From positions 236,332-300,331 of the forward strand of contig KV918822.1 in the NCBI GenBank assembly GCA_002049455.2: 64,000 bases of DNA, given 5' to 3'. Positions 21,435-32,637 of this stretch are shown here, piece after piece. Under the pieces are notes generated by a model. It saw nothing but the letters and a program-made list of their open reading frames with translations, ran no database searches and was not told the origin of the DNA. The position numbers were made by a program, and so were the translations under genes. This stretch comes from Porphyra umbilicalis. Taxonomy: Eukaryota > Rhodophyta > Bangiophyceae > Bangiales > Bangiaceae. The first letter of the stretch is position 1, and every line of letters begins with the position of its first letter.

Positions 21435-23954
21435 ATGGAAACCACGTAACGGAATGACTCGAATTGGAGTCAGAATTGTCGGCGGTTCCTGCCGCCCAAG
21501 CCACGAGTCTTCCTGCCCGTTCATTTTGTGGTACAACGTCCTCTTGAAGGTTATCCAGGGCTTGGTGTCGTGCCGCGGCACCGGCGCGACGACGACGCCG
21601 CGGACATGCCGCGCTCACCGCCCGTGCACGCATGCTGCTGCGCGCGTGGGCGGTGCCGAAAATCACCCTCGCCGCCGCCGCCGGCCGTGTCTGCCGCAGT
21701 CGATGCATGACACGGCGGTAGCAGCGGCGGTGGCGGAGTCCCCGACCCGCGGGGCCGCCGCGGGCCGTCGGCCATGCGACGGGGCGCGCGGCGGCCACGG
21801 CAACCGCCGCAGACGGCCGTGCAAGTCGCGAGGTGGCCGAACGGCTGTGCCCGTCGCTTCCTCGCCACCGCGGGCAGTTACATTATCGCCGGAAAGCACA
21901 GGGGCGGCGCACCGCTAGCCTCTCCCCCCCCCCCTTCCTTCCTCCCTTGGACGCCCACCGAGCGCCGCCAAACAAATTCGTCGAAGCAGCCCCGCCAACG
22001 GAGATAAGCAGCCGGGAACCTGCAGCTGCACGCCATACTCAGAGGCGCCCGCACCCCAGCCCACGCAGTCGCCACCCGTGGCGCCCCGTACAGTGGCGCC
22101 AGCCACCAACGCGGCGGCGGCGCCGCCACCGTTACTCACCGTGCGTGATGCCTCACCGCCACGGGCGACGTGGGGACCTATCGGCCACCGCGCCGTCGGG
22201 GGGGCAGCACCCGAGCGGCCGCTGCGTCGGTCACGGCGTCATCCTGCCACACCCGACGATCGCCGTCGCGGCGGCGGCGGGGGCGGGCGGCCCGTCTTCC
22301 ATAGCGGGGGGGTGGGGGGGGGGAGAAGGCTGGCCGCGACGCGACGGGAGTGGGGGGGCGAAGGGACGGAAAGGGCGTCAGACACCGAGAGACTGAGCGG
22401 TGACGCGACCGCGCGTGGCACAGGGGAAAGAGAGGGGCGAGATGAGATAAGATTCTAGCCTCACTGGGTGGCCGCGAATAGGTGGCCGTGCCCGCTGGCG
22501 CATCGCGGGCGCCGCCCACTCGGCCGCGCTGGCGAGCGCAGCCGCTCGCTCTCGCACTCGGAAAATTACTGTTGCGGCGGCTGGCTCCTGGGTAGGGACC
22601 AGGGGCTGAGGTGGATGAAGTTGAGCTAGATATATCCGCACAGTATACTCGGATAGATCCATATTCATGCCGTAGCTGCGTATTCTTAATGTACTCTGTC
22701 CATGCACCGACGATTATAATGTGCCTTAATGATTCTCTGAGGTCAGGATATAATGTAATCAGAGTGGAGAGACTTTGCCTGAGTTTATCCGACTCCCGGA
22801 GTCGGCTGTGCGCTACAACAACAGTCTGGGGCAGCCCTTGCGACGCCGCAGGCGAACAAGATGCCAATGTTGGCTACCAGATATGCGATAGGAGCTGGAC
22901 CTTCGCAACTAAGAGAGAAATGTGTCTGGCACTCCTGAGCCGGATGCCCGGACCACGACGTGAAGGTGTTTGGGTATCCGCAGCATGATCCTATCCCCTT
23001 CGCGTGAGGAGCAGCCCTGCCGCCCTGCTTCTCGTCGCATAAAAACTGCGCCTCTTTGCTGTCACAACACTCTCCAGCGTCGACCACTGTTGCACCCCGA
23101 CGAGCACTCGTCGTGACTTGGGGAGCACTGCCCGCAACACCACAAATCTTTCTGTGTCCGACGACGAGATTGTAGCTTTTAGTTTGCACGCTGGAATTGT
23201 GCAGGTACACCATACCACTCCAGTTTCCCAGGAGATTGAGACCACCTCAAAACGTACGTTGGCTGGCGCTAGACTGTGTTGGCGGCGTCGTCGGACAACC
23301 TCTCGTTGGCACATGCGTCGATCCCTATTTGCGCAGAAGTGTCCTCGGACGGAATATACTCACTCTAGGTACACAGATTATAATCGAAATCGGAGCGATA
23401 ACATATCCGAATATAATGCTGATCCTGAATCCGACCGACGAGGTCAGATCCGAATCCAGATACATGATATCATCAAAAACTCAAATCTGAGTGCATGTCA
23501 GCGCAACTGGAGTATATTCAGATTCTATGAAAAGTGACAGATTCAAAAGCCCCTGGTAGGGACCCACCGCCACCACCGCCACCAGTGGGCATCACCGCAG
23601 CTGGGGCTGGCTTCCGCCCAGAGGCAGCAGTGAAACTCATGACAGCACCGCGCGGTCGCGCCCAGTCATCCCAGCTGGCGACGAGCTGAGGCAGCTGCCC
23701 TGCAGGGCACAAGATCGCAGTGGACGTCCATCTGCTGTCGCGGCTGCTGCTGCATCCGTGCCAGCCCAGAAGCAGGTCGAAGCTGGCTGCAGCCAGCTGG
23801 ATGCGCGGGGCGGGTCCGGCGTTGACTGGCGGCCGCAACAGGTGACCTGACCGGGTGGCTGCTGGTCTCGAAAAATCGTCCTGCACAGCTGCAGACATCA
23901 GCGTAAAATCGGGCTGCAGTGTCGAAAAATGCATCGAACGGGGGCTGGCGCACG
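21435..23954. other. GC-rich then AT-richer DNA, no gene seen
   Basis: From about 21560 to 22560 the sequence is extremely GC-rich, and open frames occur in all frames with Pro/Arg/Gly composition. From 22600 to 23550 it is AT-richer and holds the second copy of the GATATATCCGCACAG repeat at 22628. I see no coding frame that differs in quality from its shadows. Confidence 0.35.
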
Positions 23955-24050
23955 TTAAAAAGGCGCCGCCGTACGATAAAAAGGCGCCGTCCTGCCGTAA
24001 AAAGGACGCTGTGATACGGTAATGAAGGTGCGACCGGACGATAAAACTCC
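23955..24050 (-). repeat. Short array of about 22-bp CGATAAAA-type repeats
   Basis: Units such as CGATAAAAAGGCGCCG, CCGTAAAAAGGACGC and ACGATAAAACTCCTCG follow each other every 20-22 bp. On the minus strand they read TTTTATCG..., matching the array at 7808-7905 in motif and spacing. A shared phrase (GCACCTTCATT) supports common ancestry of the two arrays. Confidence 0.6.
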
Positions 24051-27026
24051 TCGCCGCACGAGGAACCCAAGCTCTGGCGGCCGCTGATCTCGAGACGACT
24101 GCAGACAGAAATTGTGGCGGCAGTCTCACATCTGCGCTGGCCGCGCCCCCAGACAAGATGCACGCATCCACAGACTGTGCACCAGACTCGCCGCTGAACA
24201 CGCGCTGTCTGGCGATGCAGATACAGTCACTATCCGCTTATATGGCACCCTTGCGCACTTTGTAGCCCCCGTGCCAGCAATGCATTCTCACGGCGCACCA
24301 CGGCGAGGCGTTCTCGTTTCACTTCCGATCGCTGCCATTTTGACCGAGAAAGGGGCTGCTGGGGCTCATGATCACAGAATTTAAGGACCAATTCAGTTGG
24401 TCGATCGCATGAGGGGGCGTACAATTACGGATTTGCTATGACTTCGAGTTCCACACGCGCGTCCTCCAGCGACACGATCCGACACCAACTCTGAGCATCC
24501 TCGAGCTGGCAACCACCAGACTTCAAACGGGACTGGAGTATGATCAGTTTCTTTTCTGAGAAAAAGAATAGGAAGGATACGACGAGGGGTTTATGAAGAT
24601 CATTCATCGTTGCTGTCCGACAGGTCCTCACTCGCTTCCTTTTCGGGCCCATTACGACCCCCGCCGTCCGAGCCGTCAGGCCCCTGGCCGTCCAAGTCGG
24701 CACTGTCCCCGCAGTCCACTCATTTACATCCTCCATCGTCCAACACGCCACTCCTTCTGCCGTCCGAGTCGTCGCTCTCCCGGCTGGACGAGGCGTCACT
24801 CCCGTCGCCTTCAGTGGCATGGCCTCCCTTGCCCTCGTCCAACCCAGTCTGGCCCTACGTGGCTGGACAACCGCTGTGGGGAAGAAGACGGTGGAGTCGA
24901 TGACGGTGGCGTCGGCGACGGTGGGGCCCAGGACGATTGTCAGCGTCATCGGTGGAAGGACGGATGACGGTATGTTCACATCGATGGGTGCAGTGTGCGA
25001 CAAATCCGTCACGTTTTTCCAATTCCCCCTGTCTGGGCTGCATTCCAGAGGACGATCGCGAGATTTGTCGATGGTTCCCGTGGAAGTTGTCGATCGCGAT
25101 CCTCCCAGTTATATAGCACGTGACATATAACTGGAGCGCATATAACCGGATATTGACTGTACGTTGTCACAGGCCCTGGCGGCGAAACTTTGCGACAGTT
25201 CCCATGCCGCCGCATCGTATTGGTCCGGCAAATCGGGGCCTGCCTGGGGCATGCGTGGGCCTGCGGCGGCCGCAGCTTGTGATAATCTGCATTGGACGTA
25301 GGATCCGGCTCATCGTAGCGATGTCCCAGGTATCCTCTTTTAGGGGCGGAAGCGCTGTTCCGGTTCCGGAAACGGCGCTTTCTTGGAATGGGTGTATTCC
25401 TCACGTTGTGCCGAGTGAAGCGTGGTGGGTTTGCACTGTGTCCAGGATCCGGAAGGCTACGAAAAACCAGATCAAGACAGAAAAAGGGCGTTTTCTGCAG
25501 TGTAGACGGGGGTGCTTACAGCTCGCTAGGCGAGAATCCTGGGATTTCTCGTGCACGGGCATGCCCGCACTGCGTGGGCGTTGCCCAAATAGAGGGGCTG
25601 CTGCAAACGCTCTGTCAAAGGGTGGGTACTTCAACGCCTGGGATCCAGGATCGGGTACACTTCAAATATACCCGTTGAGACGAGAAATAGCGTACCTTTT
25701 TTTGCTTCGTGCTCCGGGTAGAGTAGATTGCTCCCCTCCCAATACTCCAAGCATCCGAGAAGATACCCGAAAAAACTACGCGCGTATGCGCTCTTGAAAA
25801 GTACGCTTGAAGACCCCTGGTCTCAACCCATATCCCGCCCGGAGCATGTCCCGATCGTGCAAGGGGCTGTAGAAGGTCGATCGAATAGTGACCATGATCG
25901 TGCAATCAAGGCTTTTGTAAGCCAAGACGTGGCGATCATATGGATACTGTTATGTGTGACTTTCGCAGGGTAGGCACACTGTGTGTTGGAATGAAGATCC
26001 GGGTCTTTGTTAAAATCTATTATTTCATTATAAATAAGGAGCTATATTTGGGATTCGACTCACGGCTGCTCAACGGATTATCCGCAGGAAAGTTCCGTGA
26101 TCGATGTGGGATCATCTCAGATCATATCATTTTTGGTATGATAGGATAATCCGGCGGCGTGGTACTGGACTTATCCCACACTAGTGCACGGATTAATGTG
26201 AGATCAGGTGACGGATGAACCTGGGATCCATCCAGGAACTGTTTCCAAGACTGTCTGTCAGATAGTTCTGCGGCGCATCCAGCAGCACTGACCCTGGACT
26301 GTTCTACCGATTGAATGCTGACAAAGCCATGCGCTCACAAACTGGATTGGACGGAGATCATTTGAATGTCCATGCCGTAGGATTGAGTCGCCACAGCAGC
26401 GGGCGCCCGTTCTCCATTCTTTTCTTTATTTAGAGACACAGGCGGACTCGTGGAAAGAGAGCAAACTCAGACGGACAACAGTTTCCGGAACAGCACTGGA
26501 GCAGGGCCGCAAAATTGACGAAGAGACCATCCTGACGTCAACTGCTGCAACAAAGCAGAACATAATTTTTTGGCATGCTTGAGGAGCTGCCAACCAGACT
26601 ATCTGTGGGCTGCTTCATGGACCCGCCTGAGGTCTCTCCATCGTGCTGTTTGGGGGCCTCCCTTCATGATCGACTGTGTGACTATCCTCAGTGCAGAACA
26701 TGCAAAAGTTGGCAGGATTTTCTGCGACACTATTTCAGAGATTCATCGCGCGCATGTTCCCTCACTGCCGTGCAAGACTGGTTGTTATAGATTAATTTAC
26801 GGATAAAAACAGAAAAAATAGCAAAGAAAACAAACAAAAAGAGCAGCCACTCTGAGGAGGTGATAAATGCACCCGCTTCCACGGGCAGAAAGAAACGTCG
26901 TTCGGCCGGGGCCAGAGGGCAGCCAAGGGCATGAAGTAAGCCATGACTGTCCAACGTCAGCTTCTCAACGCTTTAGCCGTCGAGTCTTCGTAAAGCGTCA
27001 CCTTGACCGTCAATTGAGCGTGTTCT
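24051..27026. other. Intergenic DNA without a supportable gene
   Basis: A frame at 24425-25012 (minus) encodes a loosely repetitive Thr/Arg/Ala text that follows a degenerate, roughly 33-bp DNA periodicity. A plus frame at 25120-25797 has no domain-like features. The 25551-25571 palindrome GTGCACGGGCATGCCCGCAC is noted above. From 25900 to 26900 the DNA is AT-richer, with small inverted words such as CGGATTATCCG (26079) and a nearby GGATAATCCGG (26144). No gene is called. Confidence 0.35.
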
Positions 27027-27935
27027 CTAGTCAGCTTCCTCATCAGAGAGATCAATATCACCGGCCTCCAGATCCTTCAGCTCGTCCCGCATGCAGCGAA
27101 CAACGCTCTTGCGAGCCTCAGCGCTCTCAGGTCGCAAGAATTTGGGAAAATCCATAGCATCCACGTACCTCTGCAAGCAGGCCGCTCCACCGGCCCGAAC
27201 AGAGGTCCACACTTCAGTAGCGTCCAAAAGAAGCAGCTCAGCAAAGATGGACGTCGCAGCCCCATTAAGATCAAGCGCGCGCTCCATCTCCCGGGCGCCG
27301 TCCTTGAGCTTCAAGCGGTAACTGACGCTTCCCGGGGTGGCCAGCGCGGCCAGTTCCGCTGCTTCAGACGCATTGTGCACACCAGTGGTGATAACGACAC
27401 GCTCCATTGAGGCCTCCTTGACATCATTGTCCATGTACACTCCCAGTGTACGATACGCAAGCAGTCTAGCAGAGGTGCGCCTGCGGTTGCAGCGAGTACG
27501 CAGTCCCTTTCTCAACGCTGCCTTCACTACGCGCCGCTTGCTCGTCCAGCCACTCGCAACATAGTCAATGTTCCCCGCGCATTTCTCAACGGCTTTCTTC
27601 ACGACGCATCGAAGAGGGCGAGTACAGTCTCTGTTCGGGCCTTCCAACTGTCCGGGCGGGGTCAACCATGAGAGGCAATCGTGTTCGGGCGAGTCGACCG
27701 CGCTCCCATTGATACCAGGGCTCACGGATCCGTTGCAAATCTTCTTGAGCATGGCTTGAGCGTAGCGAGAAAAGTAACCAACCACCTCATCCTGAAGCAG
27801 CAGCAGCTCCAACGGCACAATCAACCCAAACACGATATACACAAAAAGCAACCAGTATCGTGTCAGACAACGGTTCTTGTCGGCACGTTTGTGACAGCAG
27901 CGTCGTACGTGTAGTCTACCAAGCCACGCTCGCAC
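27027..27935 (-). CDS. Putative single-pass membrane protein, unknown function
   Basis: A 302-codon frame ends at a TAG (27027-27029). It opens with a Cys/Lys/Arg-rich stretch and then one strong hydrophobic segment (about residues 25-48, TRYWLLFVYIVFGLIVPLEL), as in a signal anchor. The downstream part has NGS and NAS sequons, paired cysteines and a basic middle, and ends in an acidic tail, DIDLSDEEAD. There is no ATG at the head of the frame; the first in-frame codon used is GTG. A 3' splice site, AACTTGATACAG, sits just upstream (intron end at 27940), so an upstream exon is likely. I could not fit a donor in the right phase. No family is recognised. Confidence 0.45.
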   Translation of the reverse strand: MRAWLGRLHVRRCCHKRADKNRCLTRYWLLFVYIVFGLIVPLELLLLQDEVVGYFSRYAQAMLKKICNGSVSPGINGSAVDSPEHDCLSWLTPPGQLEGPNRDCTRPLRCVVKKAVEKCAGNIDYVASGWTSKRRVVKAALRKGLRTRCNRRRTSARLLAYRTLGVYMDNDVKEASMERVVITTGVHNASEAAELAALATPGSVSYRLKLKDGAREMERALDLNGAATSIFAELLLLDATEVWTSVRAGGAACLQRYVDAMDFPKFLRPESAEARKSVVRCMRDELKDLEAGDIDLSDEEAD

Positions 27936-27959
27936 GATCCTGTATCAAGTTAACACGTA

Positions 27960-29157
27960 GGTAAGGGCCTGGAAGCAAAGTATCATACCCCGTGGGAGCT
28001 CCATACGCTCAAGAAGAGGGCAGCATCGACGGCAGGAGAACAGGGCCCGGGAGACCCGACGGGTGCGCCGTCGTTGTCTTCAACGTCACTGTTGGGCATT
28101 ATCGCGTCCTGATGGGCCTTGGGCAGCAACACAAGGCACAGTGATCACTGGCAACCGTCGTCGGGGCCAATGTCAACCAGGGCAGTCTGCTATCGATGTG
28201 AGTCGAGGTCGGATTGCAAGCACGCCTTGCACAATGTCTCCTCATCGTGTCGGCGACCGTTGACCTCCCGAGCCATGATCACAACGCGAGGGCGTAAGCC
28301 AATCATGCAAGCGGATAAAGACCAGTTTTAAATGACAGGCTGTGATGCTGACGAAAGCACAGCTCCACAGTACTTTCCATTACCCGCACTGTCTCGCAGA
28401 TCATTACAGATAGTGCCGCACACGGGCGGCGATCCCGGACAGCTTCGTGGTCAGGAAGACTCACCGATGAGTGGGGACGGAGAGCATGTCTCCGGGACCA
28501 TCTCAGATTGCTTGGCCGATCTCACTTTACGAGGCCATTGATGATCGACTTCTAAGTACATGTGTTCTCTACAATTTTGCAATTGATCGGAGATATATCG
28601 ATTATCCGGCTCGCTCGGTTTCGGCCGACGAGTGATCTCCTTCGAGCTAGTCGCGCCTTCCCCGTCGGATTCAGCGTCTGTGGCCACCCGTTCAGATCGC
28701 TCCACACGGGGACTCCACGGCAGGGCGTCGTGCGGGGACGCCTGGGGCGGTCACCGTTTGTGAGCACGTCAGGGTGGTGGCAGACGCTCTGAACACAGGC
28801 ACCGCACCTCCCCACCGTAGCGGGACGCACCTGCACCCACGTTCGACGCACCGCGCGACGCCCTTTCCGCACCGCGGTGACCGTACTCGCCCCGTCTTGC
28901 TCGCGGACCTCCACGTGCGACCACGCGCATGACGGACGCAGATCGCACTTCACACTCCCATCTGTTGCCTGCTTTTCTTTCATACTGATCACCCGACACC
29001 AACCCTCTTTACCCTACTCTGCCCTGTTTGCTTTCTTGTCTGTTGGGGCTCAGGTCGCGGTTGAGTCTCGGTTCCATGATACACCCGTAAGGGACCGCCC
29101 GACTGTCGCAGTGCGTGACTTTGTGTCTCGCGCTCGCGGACACACGCCCGTGCTTAT
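27960..29157. other. Intergenic DNA upstream of the 138-bp array
   Basis: Short frames only. If the JmjC gene, the array and the transposase form one mobile unit, its left terminus should fall in or near this stretch. I looked for a CACTA start and for an inverted match to 42500-43800 and found none that I would defend. Confidence 0.3.
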
Positions 29158-32100
29158 TCTTCCCGTGTCCGCCCCATCGGTGCGGCGGACACGGATGTGG
29201 CTTCTCGTCGTCCTCGCCCTCGATCTGGGCGAGTGACGGCCACGTCCGCCGGGTACACGCGTTTTCACCAACCCGGCAGACCGTTGCCTTTGCGCTCAAC
29301 TCGGGCCCGCCCCACCGGCGCGGCGGTCCCGAGTAGTGAGTCTGGTCGTCCCCGCCCTCTGTCAGGGCGAGGGACGGCTGGATCGGCTGGGGACACGCGT
29401 TTTCGCATCCTCCGCTGACGCTAGTTGCCACCCTCCACTCGGGCCCGCCCTACCGGCGCGGCGGTCCCGAGAAGTGAGTCTGGTCGTCCTCGCCCTCTGT
29501 CAGGGCGAGGGACGGCCACGTCCGCCGGGTACACGCGTTTTCGCCAACCCGGCAGACCGTTGCCTTTGCGCTCAACTCGGGCCCGCCCCACCTGCGCGGC
29601 GGTCCCAAGAAGTGAGTCTGGTCGTCCCCGCCCTCTGTCAGGGCGAGGGACGGCTGGATCGGCTGGGGACACGCGTTTTCGCATCCCCCGCTGACGCTAG
29701 TTGCCACCCTCCACTCGGGCCCGCCCCACCGGCGCGGCGGTCCCGAGAAGTGAGTTTGGTCGTCCTCGCCCTCTGTCAGGGCGAGGGACGGCTGGATCGG
29801 CTGGGGACACGCGTTTTCGCATCCCCCGCTGACGCTAGTTGCCACCCTCCACTCGGGCCCGCCCCACCGGCGCGGCGGTCCCGAGAAGTGAGTTTGGTCG
29901 TCCTCGCCCTCTGTCAGGGCGAGGGACGGCCACGTCCGCCGGGTACACGCGTCTTCGCCAACCCGGCAGACCGTTGCCTTTGCGCTCAACTCGGGCCCGC
30001 CCCACCGGCGCGGCGGTCCCGAGTAGTGAGTCTGGTCGTCCCCGCCCTCTGTCAGGGCGAGGGACGGCTGGATCGGCTGGGGACACGCGTTTTTGCATCC
30101 CCGGCTGACGCCAGTTGCTACCCTCCACTCGGGCCCGCCCCACCGGCGCGGCGGTCCCGAGAAGTGAGTTTGGTCGTCCTCGCCCTCTGTCAGGGCGAGG
30201 GACGGCCACGTCCGCCGGGTACACGCGTTTTTGCCAACCCGGCAGACCGTTGCCTTTGCGCTCAACTCGGGCCCGCCCCACCGGCGCGGCGGTCCCGAGT
30301 AGTGAGTCTGGTCGTCCCCGCCCTCTGTCAGGGCGAGGGACGGCTGGATCGGCTGGGGACACGCGTTTTCGCATCCCCGGCTGACGTTAGTTTCCACCCT
30401 CCACTCGGGCCCGCCCCACCGGCGCGGCGGTCCCGAGAAGTGAGTCTGGTCGTCCTCGCCCTCTGTCAGGGCGAGGGACGGCCACGTCCGCCGGGTACAC
30501 GCGTTTTCGCCAACCCGGCAGACCGTTCCCTTTGCGCTCAACTCGGGCCCGCACCACCGGCGCGGCGGTCCCGAGTAGTGAGTCTGGTCGTCCCCGCCCT
30601 CTGTCAGGGCGAGGGACGGCTGGATCGGCTGGGGACACGCGTTTTTGCATCCCCGGCTGACGCTAGTTACCACCCTCCACTCGGGCCCGCCCCACCGGCG
30701 CGGCGGTCCCGAGAAGTGAGTCTGGTCGTCCCCGCCCTCTGTCAGGGCGAGGGACGGCTGGATCGGCTGGGGACACGCGTTTTCGCATTCCCCGCTGACG
30801 CTAGTTGCCACCCTTCACTCGGGCCCGCCCCACCGGCGCGGCGGTCCCGAGAATTGAGTTTGGTCGTCCTCGCCCTCTGTCAGGGCGAGGGACGGCCACG
30901 TCCGCCGGGTACACGCGTTTTCGCCAACCCGGCAGACCGTTGCCTTTGCGCTCAACTCGGGCCCGCCCCACCGGCGCGGCGGTCCCGAGTAGTGAGTCTG
31001 GTCGTCCCCGCCCTCTGTCAGGGCGAGGGACGGCTGGATCGGCTGGGGACACGCGTTTTCGCATCCCCGGCTGACGCTAGTTGCCACCCTCCACTCGGGC
31101 CCGCCCCACCGGCGCGGCGGTCCCGAGAAGTAAGTCTGGTCGTCCCCGCCCTCTGTCAGGGCGAGGGACGGCTGGATCGGCTGGGGACACGCGTTTTCGC
31201 ATTCCCCGCTGACGCTAGTTGCCACCCTCCACTCGGGCCCGCCCCACCGGCGCGGCGGTCCCGAGAAGTGAGTTTGGTCGTCCTCGCCCTCTGTCAGGGC
31301 GAGGGACGGCCACGTCCGCCGGGTACACGCGTTTTCGCCAACCCGGCAGACCGTAGCCTTTGCGCTCAACTCGGGCCCGCCCCACGGGCTCGGCGGTCCC
31401 GAGTAGTGAGTCTGGTCGTCCCCGCCCTCTGTCAGGGCGAGGGACGGCTGGATCGGCTGGGGACACGCGTTTTCGCATCCCCCGCTGACGCCAGTCGCTA
31501 CCCTCCACTCGGGCCCGCCCCACCGGCGCGGCGGTCCCGAGAAGTGAGTCTGGTCGTCCCCGCCCTCTGTCAGGGCGAGGGACGGCTGGATCGGCTGGGG
31601 ACACGCGTTTTCGCATTCCCCGCTGACGCTAGTTGCCACCCTCCACTCGGGCCCGCCCCACCGGCGCGGCGGTCCCGAGAAGTGAGTTTGGTCGTCCTCG
31701 CCCTCTGTCAGGGCGAGGGACGGCCACGTCCGCAGGGTACACGCGTTTTCGCCAACCCGGCAGACCGTTGCCTTTGCGCTCAATATGGGCCCACCCCACC
31801 GGCGCGGCGGTCCCGAGTAGTGAGTCTGGTCGTCCCCGCCCTCTGTCAGGGCGAGGGACGGCTGGATCGGCTGGGGACACGCGTTTTCGCATCCCCCGCT
31901 AACGCTAGTTGCCACCCTCCACTCGGGCCCGCCCCACCGGCGCGGCGGTCCCGAGAAGTGAGTCTGGTCGTCCTCGCCCTCTGTCAGGGCGAGGGACGGC
32001 CACGTCCGCCGGGTACACGCGTTTGCGCCAACCCGGCAGACCGTTGCCTTTGCGCTCAACTCGGGCCCGCCCCACGGGCTCGGCGGTCCCGAGTAGTGAG

Positions 32101-32390
32101 TCTGGTCGTCCCCGCCCTCTGTCAGGGCGAGGGACGGCTGGATCGGCTGGGGACACGCGTTTTCGCATCCCCCGCTGACGCCAGTAGCTACCCTCCACTC
32201 GGGCCCGCCCCACCGGCGCGGCGATCCCGAGAAGTGAGTCTGGTCGTCCTCGCCCTCTGTCAGGGCGAGGGACGGCTGGATCGGCTGGGGACACGCGTTT
32301 TCGCATCCCTGGCTGACGCTAGTCGCTACCCTCCACGCGGGCCCGCCCCAGCAACGCGGCGGTCTCGAGAGGCGAGTCCGGTGGTCCTCG
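29158..32390 (+). repeat. 138-bp minisatellite, about 23 units in two subtypes
   Basis: The hairpin motif CGCCCTCTGTCAGGGCG recurs exactly every 138 bp from 29353 to 32251 (22 copies), with a degraded unit before (29215). Two subtypes differ in the middle: one has CACGTCCGCCGGGTACACG (8 units), the other CTGGATCGGCTGGGGACACG (14 units), in a loosely alternating order. Each unit has a second dyad, CTCGGGCCCGCC...GGCGGTCCCGAG. Since 138 is divisible by three and stop-free, a 1,090-codon plus frame and long minus frames read through. I regard these as by-products. The array ends about 250 bp before the ATG of the JmjC gene, so it may act as an upstream or subterminal region. Confidence 0.9.
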
Positions 32391-32637
32391 TTCTGAATTG
32401 TTGCTGGCCACGTCCGAATTTGTTACACTCGAGCCTTGCCCTTGGTCCGTTGTGTCAGTTCTCTCGTGAGATCGGCAGCGCCCTGACCGGGGGGGGGCTC
32501 CCCAAGAGGCTGGTTTTGCATCCTCACCCCAGTGTGTGGCGGGAGCCCTGTGAAATTCTTTTAAAGGTCGCCACTGCCACCCGTGGCTGTGTGACCCAGA
32601 GCCTGTGAGGTGTTCGCTGTCCCCGGTGGCTTCCACG

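Noticed and set aside
24425-25012. 195-codon minus frame with Thr/Arg repeats
   Set aside because: It follows a degenerate DNA periodicity, overlaps an open Ser/Pro frame on the plus strand, and shows no family signal.
29336-32608. 1,090-codon plus frame over the 138-bp array as a gene
   Set aside because: Explained by a stop-free unit with length divisible by three. The opposite strand is equally open and no start or domain supports it.
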